NCBI GenBank assembly: GCA_015680905.1
Contig: CM027383.1
Location: forward strand, 91,222,501-91,286,500
Reading direction: 5' to 3'
From: Coptis chinensis
Lineage: Eukaryota > Streptophyta > Magnoliopsida > Ranunculales > Ranunculaceae
DNA length: 64,000 bases
Shown here: positions 22,785-34,245 of the stretch, in pieces
Position numbering within the stretch: the stretch's first letter is position 1
Layout of the letters: each line of letters opens with the position of its first letter
Program-made: the position numbers and the translations under genes
Notes under the pieces: generated by a model
Databases searched by the model: none
The model's input: only the letters and a program-made list of their open reading frames with translations
What the model was told of the DNA's origin: nothing

Positions 22785-23920
22785 CGAGCCACAAAGTTCC
22801 AATGCTGCGATGGTATAGCAAGACCAGCATTGATTAAACATCACAATAGACCCCAAGGATGTTTAGATGAATCAGTACGTTGCCGGGGCCTGGTAAACTT
22901 TTTGGTGTAGGAGACCAATTTAGATTGAGCAGCGGAATTAATTTGGTTTTGGGTTTTGAAATTTGATTCGGAAGAAGTTGAGTTTGTATTGAATCGGCGA
23001 CGGAATTGATCTGAAGTTGGGGTTGGAATTAATTTGGTTTGGGTTATGGACTTTATCATCATAGTTTTGGTTGTTTATTTTCAATTAAATGGTGGTGGTG
23101 GCGGCTGGAAATTGCTATAAGATCTTAATATACATTTTCGTTGTGGTGGGTTTAACACTTGAGTGGATTCTGTGAATTTGGATAAGAGTGGTGGTGTGGA
23201 CTGATGAACATGAGGAAGAAATAGTGAGAGGAAGAAGATGACTCGAGCATGAGATGAACACAATTTTGACATTCCAATTTAAGCCCCGTTGCAGTTTAAG
23301 TTTTTGTTTTTGTTTTATCTATGCAATTTTATTTTGTTTTTTGTGTGGCACTTGCAAACCATATGAGGGGGTAATTAGGGCATTTTGAAAATATACGACA
23401 CCAAACACACTACAACATACGTCAAATTTGGTCAATGACAGTCAATGTGGTCAACTACGGAAGGGAGAATCTAAAGTTAATAAATAAAAAACTTTGGATT
23501 CCACACAAATACCCTTATTACTGGTAGGACCTAAAACTAAAAATCACCTTTATAATAATCATAAAATCATAGCTAAAAGTTTGAATAAAAACCAACGTCC
23601 AAACCCATAAACCATGAAGACATTGGTTTCATACTTTTATAGTTGTCAATTAAACATTCTGTATAAAATTGTGGTATTTGATTACTTTGAATAAAAACCA
23701 ATGTCAAAAACATGATTAACATGTTTGCTATTTGATTATTCTAGTTGATTCTAGTCATTTTCACTAGATTGTCAAGGAGACCTACTAAAACTATCGTTAG
23801 GTATGATGCGTGGAATGTCAAATCTGTGTTGACTGTTGGATTATCAGGAATTTAGGATGGTGTTAAAAATTTTAAATTTTGCTTCTTGTATTCATATATT
23901 GAGATGGTATATTTGTATAT
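22785..23920. other. no clear gene
   Basis: Two short minus-strand frames at about 22841-23062 and 23081-23272 are Ser/Pro/Thr-rich but match nothing I recognise. The rest is AT-rich. TTTGGTCAA/GTCAATG words cluster near 23425-23455. Confidence 0.4.
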
Positions 23921-23923
23921 TAA

Positions 23924-24429
23924 GGGCATCACCAATGCAGACCCTCATAATAGAGAGCCACATCAGCATTTTGAAGATATGTATAGAGGAGAGAAGGGAC
24001 ATAGAGGACCCTTATATTTTGTGTCCTACAATGCTAACCTTTAAAATTAATTTTAAATTTTGTATTAACTTTCAGTCGGGTCTGGGTTCGAGTCCCATTT
24101 GTAACATTTCATTGTGATTTATTTTTCTTTTTAAATTTGGTACAAAAAGTTTAAAATACAGGGTGGGGTTTCGAACCCGAGATATTTCCCAATATATGAG
24201 CAATTTTGACCAACTTTGCTGGTACCACTCAACTGAAATTATTATGACCCATTTTGGTGTTATCTCGCGAAACGGACCGGGACCTCTATAAATGTGATAG
24301 AAATAGAGATAGTTTTAAAGAATGGTAACTATAGGGGCCAATATAGAGGCTGCATTGGAAGCCCATTTATGTATTGTTCTCTTAAATTTGAAGATACAGG
24401 GCCATATCAAGGTCCCATTGGTGATGCCC
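23924..24429. mobile_element. Harbinger-type MITE, 506 bp
   Basis: The ends are GGGCATCACCAATGCAGACC and, inverted, GGGCATCACCAATGGGACC, flanked by TAA duplications at 23921-23923 and 24430-24432. It has no coding capacity. The left terminus matches the start of the Harbinger relic at 51561 (GGGCATCACCAATGCAGGCC), so it probably belongs to that family. It contains two tRNA B-box-like words in opposite orientation, GGGTTCGAGTCCC at 24084 and GGTTTCGAACCCG near 24166. Confidence 0.85.
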
Positions 24430-24432
24430 TAA

Positions 24433-25132
24433 GAGGGCATTTGGCAACACGTCTAAAAGCAAAAAAGGCAAAAATTCATTTGGTAATGCCCCAAAATCAA
24501 GAAACCATACAGTTAAAAAGACAAAGATATAGCTTTTTGATAATACCAATAATTGCTTTTTATATAGCATTTTTAATTTTTTTTAGGTTTTTTTCTTTGG
24601 GTTTTGTGACTTTTTATTGTGAAATTGGGTCTAAGCACAAGTGTTATTGTCTACCCGTGGATCAACAGCCATTCCACTTCATCTAGGTCACATGTTCAAC
24701 TCCTCCCTCTAACAAGTTTCTTTTATTTTTTTCCCCCCTAAATTCCCACATGATTAAATCTGATATAAAAATCTTAAATTGAACATAGCTAAGTTTCAAA
24801 CCTGGGACCAACACTGAACTTGGCGCTAAAACTACTAGCTCGTCTCCACTGTACTCCTTTACTTAATATGTTAGTTTTGAGATATTATATTATCTATAAA
24901 TTGGGTAAAGACAAACGATAATCATATAAAAAAAATATTGATTTGGAAGCATTTTGAAATTTTGTTTGCACTAAACAAATTTTTAATTTTTTGGTTTTTC
25001 AATTTCATCTTTTTGGTTTTAGAAATTGTATTTTTGACAAACGTACTTTTATTTTATATTAAGTGAAAAATCAAATAATAACTTTTTAACTTGGTAGCTT
25101 ATGAGTTTTTACTTAGTTGCCAAACACCCCCT
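24433..25132. mobile_element. possible MITE with GGCATTTGGCAAC ends
   Basis: The left end reads GAGGGCATTTGGCAAC and the right end, inverted, reads AGGGGGTGTTTGGCAAC. The GTGTTTGGCAA-type terminus is common among plant hAT-like MITEs. No clean target duplication is visible, and the left end abuts the TAA of the neighbouring MITE. The interior is AT-rich without genes. Confidence 0.45.
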
Positions 25133-25420
25133 GAAATTTCCGAGGTTTGGAAGCCCTACATTGTACACCCTATTCTGAAAAGTTGTTGATAGTGTCATTT
25201 TTAGCTTACTAGGTATTAAAAGTGTATATTATGATGTTCTAGGACCACTGCTTCCAAATTCTCCGAACCTTCTGTGTCGACTCAATAAAATTGGTGTCTC
25301 CAATCTCTAAATAGAAGCAAAATTGAATAGGAAAACTGTTATGTTCCAGTGTTCCTAGTATTAAGTATAGCACATGGTTCAAAAGAGGCAGACCGATGGA
25401 ATAATATTAGGTCTGAATGA
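25133..25420. other. intergenic, no gene seen
   Basis: Unassigned DNA between the MITE cluster and the 3' end of the LINE. Confidence 0.5.
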
Positions 25421-27570
25421 CTTTTTTTTGGTAACTGCTATTTATTATTGCGGAATAAACCGTTCTGTACAAGAAGCAGTAATATCAAACAACAGAAGAT
25501 TACATACAAAGTTTGGCGGTTTCAACCACCAAAAGAAAAAACTATCTTCCAGCAATTCCAATAAACCAGTTGGAACATTCACTTTCATACCCATTGGGTT
25601 CGATAACCACGCATCATCCTCGGCACGATCGGATGCGAAATTGGCTTAATGCATCAACCACGGTTAGTTTCCAGTAATTCCAAATCGGGTTCCGTACATG
25701 CCATTGAACTGAAAAATGTAAGCGATCTTGAATAACATGAAGCACCTCCCAAGGTGTATCCATTGATGAATGTCTAATGCATTGTTGAATGAACTTTGAG
25801 TCCGTTTCCACTAGAACACGAACCCCATTTAGATGTAGAAAAGATAAAATCCTCAAGCCAAAGAATGGCGCTCTCGCGCCAAAATACCATAATAGTGGAC
25901 GATGTAATATCGGGATCGCTAAACCGAAGATAAATCTTCCATCCCAATCTCGAGAACACAACACGCTCCTGCAAAGACTCCGGATTTCCTCTAGGCGAAC
26001 CATCAATGTTTAATTTAAACACACCCGGTGGTGGTGGTATCCATCTAATGGACACCCACCTCCTACACTTTTCCATTGACGAAGATGCGAGAAACTATCT
26101 CTCCGTTGTCCTCCGCCACATATTCTCCACTAGTTTTTGGCCTTCATCATATAATAGATAGGTGATGCCTAGGCATCCTCAAATCTAGCTTTATTTCGAG
26201 CTATCCATATATTCGGATAGATAACGGCCAGCTGATGAATTGATAAAGACCAATCCACATCCTCGTGTTGTAACGCCACCGCCATCATGCTCCTCACCCA
26301 ATCAGCAAAGGTGTTATCCATATGTAGTGGGAAAACCCAACACCAAACCATACAGCAGTTTAACGGACATCCAATAAAAATGTGCTCCTTCATTATCATT
26401 ACCATACTCACAAAGAGAACGGCCGAAGTTTACATAAATACCTTTCGTTGGAGAAAATCAGCGATTGGCACCACCTCCCGAATACATTGCCATAAGAAAA
26501 ATCTGATTTTGTAAGGAATGTTGACCCTCAGATTTTCTTAAATATAGGATCGTTTGTACATTGTCATTTTGTAACCAATGGTGCACTTGAAGATCGCCCG
26601 ATTTAACCAAGTAACGACCAGATTTATCAGAGCCCATATTCTATAGTCTGGATGAGCATGAATAGATAAAGGTATAGAAAGAATCCGAGCCGCATATTCC
26701 GGAGACCAATAGCTTCGAATTTCCTCCACCCTCCACGTTCGAGTAGACGGATCAATGAAATCACTGACACGATTTAGGATGCAATTACTCGGCTGCAATT
26801 GCAAAGGGGAAGTTGTGTCAGGCACCCAAGAGTCAAGCCACGCACGAATCGCAAGACCATCGCCCACATGCCAGCGGATACCCATTGCGAGAAGAGGTTT
26901 CATCTTCAAAATAGTTTTCCAAATCTTAGATGCTGACCTCGGACATCTTGCTCTCAGAAAATCAGTCCTTGGGAAGTATTTACCTTTCATGCATTTCGCC
27001 CACATAGACGTGGGTGATATAAGCTCCCAAGCTTTTTTGCCAAGTAGAGAGATATTCTGAATTTCTAAATCTTTAATCCCAAGCCCACCAACCTCTTTTG
27101 GTTTACAAGCAAGTTCCCATGAGAAATAATGAAGCTTGTTTTGACCTTTCTCATGATTCCACAGAAAAGCTTTCCTGTACCGGTCAAGCTCTTCAATGAT
27201 ATACACCGGCAATCGAATACATGACATAAAGTAGATCGAAGAAGCGCAGCTTAATACGGAATTAACCAACGTGGAGTCTACCTCCTCGAAATAATCGAGG
27301 ATTTCCAGCCCAATAAGTCGATCTTGGAACCTTTTAATCAAAGGTTTGAAATGCTCCCGTTCGCTTCTTCCAATATTGGCGGGAACACCTAAATAGGTGG
27401 GAAACGTTGTTGTAGTTTGAACATGATGAATCGCCTCAAGAGAAGTCACCGATTAAAGATGCGCAATAGATTGTTATGAATCATTTGGGATTTATCTACG
27501 TTAATTGTCACGCGAGACCCAACACACACATCAGAGGGCGTGGAATGAATCTCGAGGCAGACACCTATCC
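25421..27570 (-). mobile_element. LINE (non-LTR retrotransposon), 3' half, degenerate
   Basis: Read on the minus strand, the element holds the end of the reverse transcriptase (GSRVTINVDKS near 27510), a 303-residue open stretch with TFPTYLGVPANIGRSE, FSWELACKPKEVGGLGIKDL and KIWKTILKMKPLLAMGIRWH (27449-26538), a zf-RVT-like region (26411-26169) and an RNase H domain (FKLNIDGSPRGN near 26000, ETDSKFIQQCI near 25800). Several frame changes separate these. The 3' end at about 25421 has a short A-run (TTTTTTTT on the plus strand). The upstream part is missing, and the element abuts an LTR at about 27570. Confidence 0.85.
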
Positions 27571-30500
27571 CGATTCTACCGAAATTTCGGCAGAGTTTCC
27601 TTTGTTTGATCGACGTTCGTAAACCCTAAAAACCTGTCATAACCTGTCATAAACCCTGGACATCTTATAATTCCCTTCCAACAACCATACATACATCCAA
27701 CAACCATATATACTACACTTAACTCTAACTACTACAGGGATATGACGATATAACTACAAAACAAGGAGAACCGTTGCCAAATACGATTATTACATCAAAA
27801 TGACCTAGCTCTCTATATATACAACAAAAGAAGGAACTATCTCTATACATCCAAAGAAAAGAGCTAGGCTCATTATATACTGACAAAAAGAATAACCTAG
27901 GTCATCTCTATACAAATTCAAAATATAAACTTGACTCGCCTCGCGTCAAGCATGGGAAATCCTCCCAAATCACCATACCCGCCATCACTAGGGTTAGGGA
28001 AACCCTCCTCCAAGAACCGCTCGTCTGCCAATGTTAAGTAGGATGAGCAAACAACTATGCCCAGAGAAACGCATTACATAGCCAATAAATAGTTTACTTA
28101 TAGAAAACATTTAAAACATGCGGGTTTCTATAATAGTATTCAAATATTGTGACTAGGTATATATACATCACTAACTAGCGTAAATCCTCTTGACATGCTT
28201 CATTGATATATAAAAATAGAGTTTTCACAATCATCATACAACTATTGTGGTCATTTGCGATCCTATTAGAATGGTGAGGGTACGACCGGTACTTCGACCA
28301 AATCCACAGGCAATCTCGGGTTCAAGACTTCCCTGTGAACCATGCACCGTTGTTTTCCTCGATTTTCGGGCAGGAATGAAATGCCGTTGTTGTGGTTTCA
28401 GACACACAAAATCCCCAAAGCTTTTAGGGCTCGGGTGGGCCCTGCGGACTACTTTAACCCCATATGCGAATTTTGTCACCTAACTTACGGTGGTCAACCG
28501 TTCGACGACTGCAGACTGCTCAGGATCCTGACACACATCCAGGAGTGGACTAAACTCTCACTCCTCGCGTCTAAACCTCATCGAGGTAACATGTAACCCC
28601 ACTCAAGCTAATCACCATACAGCGTGACACTACAAGCATGGTTATCTAGAAAAGTAGAAAAGGAATTCCCGGACTACATCGGTGATGCATCCCTTTAAAG
28701 GTGGCCCACCACCTCGAAGGTGTACACCACAGTTGAATCTTAGAGCTTAACTGCCTCCTCGAAATGCGACAACAGGTTCATTCTTTATAGAATTCAGTTC
28801 CTTTTCTAAATCTCCTCGTGATAAACATAGTAATATCTATATATATATATATACTAGTATTACCGATTATTTTCAAATACTCTAGTTACATATCTAGTTT
28901 TTCTTTTAAACTGTTGATTATATAGGTGTGAGTTCTGGATTTCCCGAAATCGGCGAGTAACAACCTATGACTCCCAAACGGGCGGTCATAGTAAATAACA
29001 ACCGATGATTCCTAAACGGCGAATCATCGTAAATAACACCGACCATCCCGGGACCAATCGAACTTCGCACCTAGTTACAAACAACCGGGTAATCCTTACC
29101 CGCGATTACAAAATCCATCTCTGTCTCCATCGAGACAAGAGACGCGAACCTTTCCCCAAAACCAGTTTTTCACTTTTAACGAGTAAAACAATCCCTCGCT
29201 ACCCCGATTTTACAGTAAAACCATTTCACGAAAAGCTATCCATATACTTAATTCATATCGAGGAAAACTACAATGCAAAAACATGAATATCATATATACA
29301 TGCATGGTTGATAACGCTAAACTATTTCTTAACATTTTAAACAACTCAAATCATGCATGAAAATAAGCGGACTATATATTGGTATGTAGGTTCCTACCTT
29401 AGCAAGCTCCGTTCTCCTCAAGCCCACTTAATCGGAATCAAGCTCGCTTTAACGGAATCCCCTCAGATTTACTCCTACACATCATATATATATCGTCGAC
29501 CATTAGAAATTATCGAACTAACGAGAATTCTTATATAACGTAAGTCGAGAAGAATCTCGACACTACTTAATTTGGTTTTGGGTATTTATTTTTATCTAAC
29601 TATCAATAATCAGAGCTACAGCCATTTTCGCATCAAGCATTCGACAGCCTTCTACGGCTATTTCAGCCATGGCAGGCCCTCATATCTACGCCAATCCTAT
29701 CCCATCCCAATTCCAATTCCAAATTTTAACTACAACCCATTCTACACCTTCGATTCATATTAACTCTAACAATAATATCGGGGTGTTCTTTATCCCTCAC
29801 TCATTACTCATTCAAGTCTTAAACAGTTATAAATCAACATGAATTGCTCGAAATTGGCTTGAATAATCAAATTCTTACCAAGTCAGCCACAAAATCACTC
29901 CTAGCTTGCTGCTCCACCAAAATCGCAGCTCTCCTTCTCCAAACCGAGCTACTGCCGAAGTGTACAACCAACCCATTCAAATATCTTTCATCCAATACCA
30001 CTAAAACGAGTTTAAACTAATCGTTTGAAACCAAATTACTCACCTTTCGTAAAAACACGACGCAATTCAAATAATTTTTCGACTCCACCACTGTTTCACT
30101 CCACTCCAGCTCGTCCAACTGCTATTGCCGACCTTCAACACCCCTAATACAATCCATTTCAGCATCACAACCTCAAGAAATCGAAATTGAAGCAAATTAA
30201 CTCACCGGCAAACAAGGTACGTGCACGACTTAATTCCAATAATTTTTGAATTCCCAGCTTGGTTGAGTGTTGTTAAGGTTTTCACGCTTAAGTTTTTGAG
30301 TGGAATCGATTGAGACGATTCACTCACCGCAAATGGGCGATTTACGCGTCGGAATGCTTCGAATTTCCAAGAGATTTCAATCCTCTCACTTCATTCTAGT
30401 GTTTCTAGGTTTGAGGCAAGTATTGAAGTAAAATCGATGGGGAATTGAGAGGATTAGGGTCTCTCTCTAGGGTTTTGAAAGTGCGAATTGGGAAGAAGAA

Positions 30501-30959
30501 GAGGAAGTTTTCTGTTTTCGCGATTTTGGTTTTGCCCGATTTTTTATTTTTTCAATTTCGCGATTTCGCCGATACTTTTGGGCCCAAGCTATCGATTCAA
30601 TTGGACTTAAGGTCCTAATACGCCTAACCACCACTTTCGTTTGACGCCGCATTCCGTAATTATTTTTCCGCTCATCCCGGCTAAATTTGATCTTCTATAT
30701 TCTATCTCTCCGCAGGCTATAATAATAACTCCATGCGTGTAAGCCGTTGCTTCGTGCCAAGACGCAGAAAACCGCTAACCGCCATTTTTGGTCAAATTTT
30801 CGCCTATGGTCGCCTACCTAACGTGACTTATGAGTCGGAGTCAAGTTTCGGTAAATTACGTACCTTTGAAATATAAACCCGACGACCAAATTACATAACA
30901 ACCCTGGATTTGATATGAAATTTACAAAAATACCCTTAATAATAATTCAGGACTTTACA
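27570..30959 (-). repeat. LTR of the chromovirus element
   Basis: A long non-coding stretch with an AT microsatellite near 28836. The start is well defined by the polypurine tract and TGTAAAGTCC. The inner end is inferred from where LINE coding similarity resumes. Short frames inside it on both strands have no domain support. Confidence 0.6.
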
Positions 30960-30979
30960 TCCTACCCTCCTTAAAAAGA

Positions 30980-33135
30980 AAATTTAGTCCCCTCGAAATT
31001 AAATCATACCTTAGTTCTCGAACAATTCGGATATTGTTGCGTCTCATCTCGGCTTCTTTCTCCCATGTTGCTTCCTCCACGTTGTGATTTCTCCATAAGA
31101 CCTTTTACCAATGGAATGACCTTTGACCTCGATCTTCTTCTCTCGCATCTAGAATCTGAACTGGTCCTTCCGGATAGGTAATGTCTTCTTCCAACTCCAA
31201 CGATTCCAAATCAACAATATGTAGTGGATCCGGCTCATACTTGCGTAGCATCGAGATATGGAACACGTTATGAACACGTGATAGCCTTTCTGGTAACTCG
31301 AGCTTATAAGCTAGCTCAGAGATCTTCTGAATAATCAGGAATGGTCCCACATATCTAGGTGCAAGTTTCCCTTTCATCCCGAACCTCTGAATGCCCTTCT
31401 TCGGAGATACTTTCAGAAATACTCACGCTTCATAAAATTCCAAGGGCGTCTACGCCTATCTCAGATAGCTTTTCTCGACGACTCGGGCTCGTGAGCAACC
31501 GATTCCGTATCACACTCGATCTTCGGTGGTGTCACTAACCATCTCGGCCCTAACATAATACTATCTCCGGTTTCAGTCCAACAGAGAGGTGTTCTGCAAG
31601 GTCTGCCATACAACGCTTCAAACGGAGCCATACCAATACTAGATTGGTAACTGTTATTGTAGGCAAACTCAGCCAATGCCAAATGAGTCTTCCAACTACC
31701 CCCAAAATCAAGCACGCAAGCCAAGCATATCCTCTATGATTTGATGACTCTTTTCCGATTGCCCATCGGTCTCATGGATGAAATGCTGTACTGAATTTCA
31801 GTTTGGTCCCCAATTCCCTTTGAAGACTTCTCCAAAATGAACCGGTAAATTGAGTACCTCTATCTGAAATTATAGATAATGGTGCCCCATGCAACCTCAG
31901 TACATCTGACATGTAGATTCTACTTAGCTTTTCAGTAAGTAGTAAGTAGTCTTAATTGTATGAAATGGAGACTTGGTCGGGCCTATCAACAATGACCCAT
32001 ATAGAATCCAATCCTGTGGTCTGGGGTAACCGGGATACAAAATCCATGGTTATATTCTCCCACTTCCATTCGAATCTCCAGAGGTTTAAGAAGACCGGTG
32101 GTCTATGGTGTTCGGCTTTCACTGTTGGCATGTGGCACACTTCTTAACATATTCCGCGAATGTGTCGCTTCATGCCCGCCACCAAAACCGACGACGCAGA
32201 TCTCTCAGACATTTTGGTACCACCGGGATGAATGGTATACTTCGATCTATGTGCCTCCTTCAAGATACTATTCGCAAAGAAGTGATCAAAAGGCACCCAA
32301 ATTCTTCCTTCAATCTGATGCTTCCATCTCCGGATTTTTCCCAATCAACATCCTCAAAAGATTATCCACATATCCTCGGTACCTAGGTCCATCCCTCGAT
32401 GTATTCTCGAGCATCCACAATCTCCTGAAACCAAGGTGTTTTCTGCCACATCGTCATCCGTGCTAAATAACAGCACTTATGAGGATCTCCACCTCCATTT
32501 CCGTGATCAAAACCATAAGCGGCCAGACTCCGGCAATTGCCACTTCTTCATCATCATCCGAGCACGGACATGTTCTCGCTTCCTACTTTCTAATGCATCT
32601 GCGAACTACATTTGCTTTACCGGATGGTATTGCAATGTGAATGTATAGTCCTCCATGTACTCAACCCATCTCCTCTCGCCTCATATTCAAATCTTTTCAT
32701 GAGAACAAGTACTTGAGACTCTTTGTGATCGAGAATATCTCAAACTTCTCACCATACACATAATGCCTCCATATCTTTAGAGCATGGATAATCGCGCTAA
32801 CTCCAAGTCATGAGTAGGATAATTCTTCTCATGGGCATTCAATTGTCTAGACGCGATACGCTATCACTTGGCCTTCTTGCATTAAGACACATCCTAACCC
32901 GTGTTAGAGAGGCGCCAAGATAAATCACATAACTCTTTCTCCGGATCCGAATAGTCAAAACCGGCGCTTGTTATCAATCGCGTCTTTAGCTCTTGAAAGT
33001 TTTTTCGCGATGCCTCCGGCCCATTCAAACTTCACATCCTTTCGCGGTCAATCTAGTTAAGGACGATGCTATGCTAGAGAATCCTTTTCTACAAAACGAC
33101 GGTAATAACCTCGCCAATCCCAAGAAGATGTGGTC
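30980..33135 (-). pseudogene. Ty3 pol remnant: RT/RNase H end, integrase, chromodomain
   Basis: Blocks appear in order on the minus strand. FLGLAGYYRRFVE-like sequence lies near 33130, and the zinc-binding entry of integrase (HRSKYTIHPGGTKM) near 32250. WKWENITMDFVSRLPQ lies near 32050, FAYNNSYQSSIGMAPFEALY near 31650, and the integrase C-terminus APRYVGPFLI...RVHNVFHISMLRKY at 31365-31250. Last comes a chromodomain-like LWRNHNVEEATWEKEAEMR near 31080. Frame changes and stops occur throughout, so no protein is made. The chromodomain places it among chromoviruses, where it is thought to guide integration to marked chromatin. Confidence 0.8.
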
Positions 33136-34245
33136 TATATTCTATACCATACAAACTTACATAGCCCAATGAGCATGTTCTAATTAGGTGGAATTTGGTG
33201 GATTAGTCAAGTTTGATAGAGTAAAACCAGGATTTTTGTTGGTCCTGGGCTAACATGTTAGATAAAGTAGTCAGGACTTGGTTTGTAAAATCAAAACCCG
33301 ATTCTGTTTTGGTTTGGTTTGGATTAGAATATCAAAACCTAAAACCCAAAGTCCGTAGATAATGTAATCTTTCTATTCTTGTAAAAAATAAGGTTTAGAA
33401 TATCTATTTTAGAGAAAATAATGTAATCAACAAGGTTATTTTCTCTTTCAAACAATCAAATCTCTTTGATTTTATTAGAAAATTTTAATTTCAATATTTT
33501 TTACCTCCTAATTTCCAAAAAAAACCTAAAAAATTTGACCAACCTGACATAATCCGACTCAACCCGAATTGGTCAGACTAGAATTTGCTAAAAGTTAAAA
33601 TATTTGAAACTCAAATTGGACTCGGATTATGGCCCGAGTTCCACCCCTGGTTCTAATCGAGTCTTAAAATTGACTTGAATATATCGTTTTGATAAATTCC
33701 AAAATATCACGGCATGCATCGGACTTTGGTCTAAGATTCCAAAGAATCCAACAGCACAAGATTAGGTGGGACCAAGACAAGAAGAAAAAAAATGATTAAC
33801 ATTTGAGATAAACCATTCTGAATCAGAGATGGTAATAATTGGAGCCAACTCGTTTCAATTTAGGACTAAACAACCGAAAAAAAATGAGAGCTGTTATGGC
33901 CAAGCCGTGAAAACTCATTCCGTCTTCCACGCCTCCCTCTCTCTCTCAGGCAGAGCAAAAAGAGAAAAAAAAAAAAAAAAAGAAGATAGTAAAATGTAGA
34001 GAGAGAGAACAACAACAACATAAACAAAAACAAAAACAAAACTCTTGCCACCACTTCCCATTCTCTGGTTGGCCGCCAATAACCCATTTATTACAAAAAA
34101 GAGAGAAAAAAAAAACTTTTTTTTTTTTTTTTTCGTCAACGTTTTAATTTTTGGTGGTGGTGGAGGTGTTTGCAGGTCAGGTCTAGTGATACATACAATA
34201 ATACAAGGAAAGATTTTGAAGATGCAGCACAACATATTCACAACG
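33136..34245. other. flank and likely 5' leader of the ETO1-like gene
   Basis: The first part is AT-rich and gene-free. From about 33950 the plus strand becomes purine-rich (GAGAGAGAGAACAACAACAA, then long A and T runs), typical of a plant leader before the ATG at 34246. The long homopolymers at 33964-33981 and 34108-34132 are likely length-variable. Confidence 0.4.

Larger units (their letters stand above)
27570..33135 (-). mobile_element. Ty3-type LTR retrotransposon (chromovirus, Tekay/Del-like), 5'-truncated
   Basis: On the minus strand the order is an RNase H/RT end, integrase, chromodomain, polypurine tract, then a long LTR. The LTR begins TGTAAAGTCC at 30959, just after the purine-rich AAGGAGGGTAGGA. 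It extends to about 27570, close to a palindromic CCGAAATTTCGG (27580-27591). LTRs of about 3.4 kb fit the Tekay/Del group. The left LTR, gag and most of pol are missing. The LTR meets the LINE at about 27570; which one inserted into the other is not clear. Confidence 0.75.

Noticed and set aside
24084-24096. GGGTTCGAGTCCC resembling a tRNA T-arm
   Set aside because: No acceptor stem, D-arm or anticodon stem can be folded around it, and it lies inside a MITE; not a tRNA gene.
25789-27060. Plus-strand frames at 25789-26013, 26287-26514 and 26755-27060
   Set aside because: All are antisense to LINE RNase H or reverse-transcriptase coding sequence.
28234-28596. Overlapping frames on both strands near 28.2-28.6 kb
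   Set aside because: They lie inside the chromovirus LTR, are mutually antisense and show no domain.
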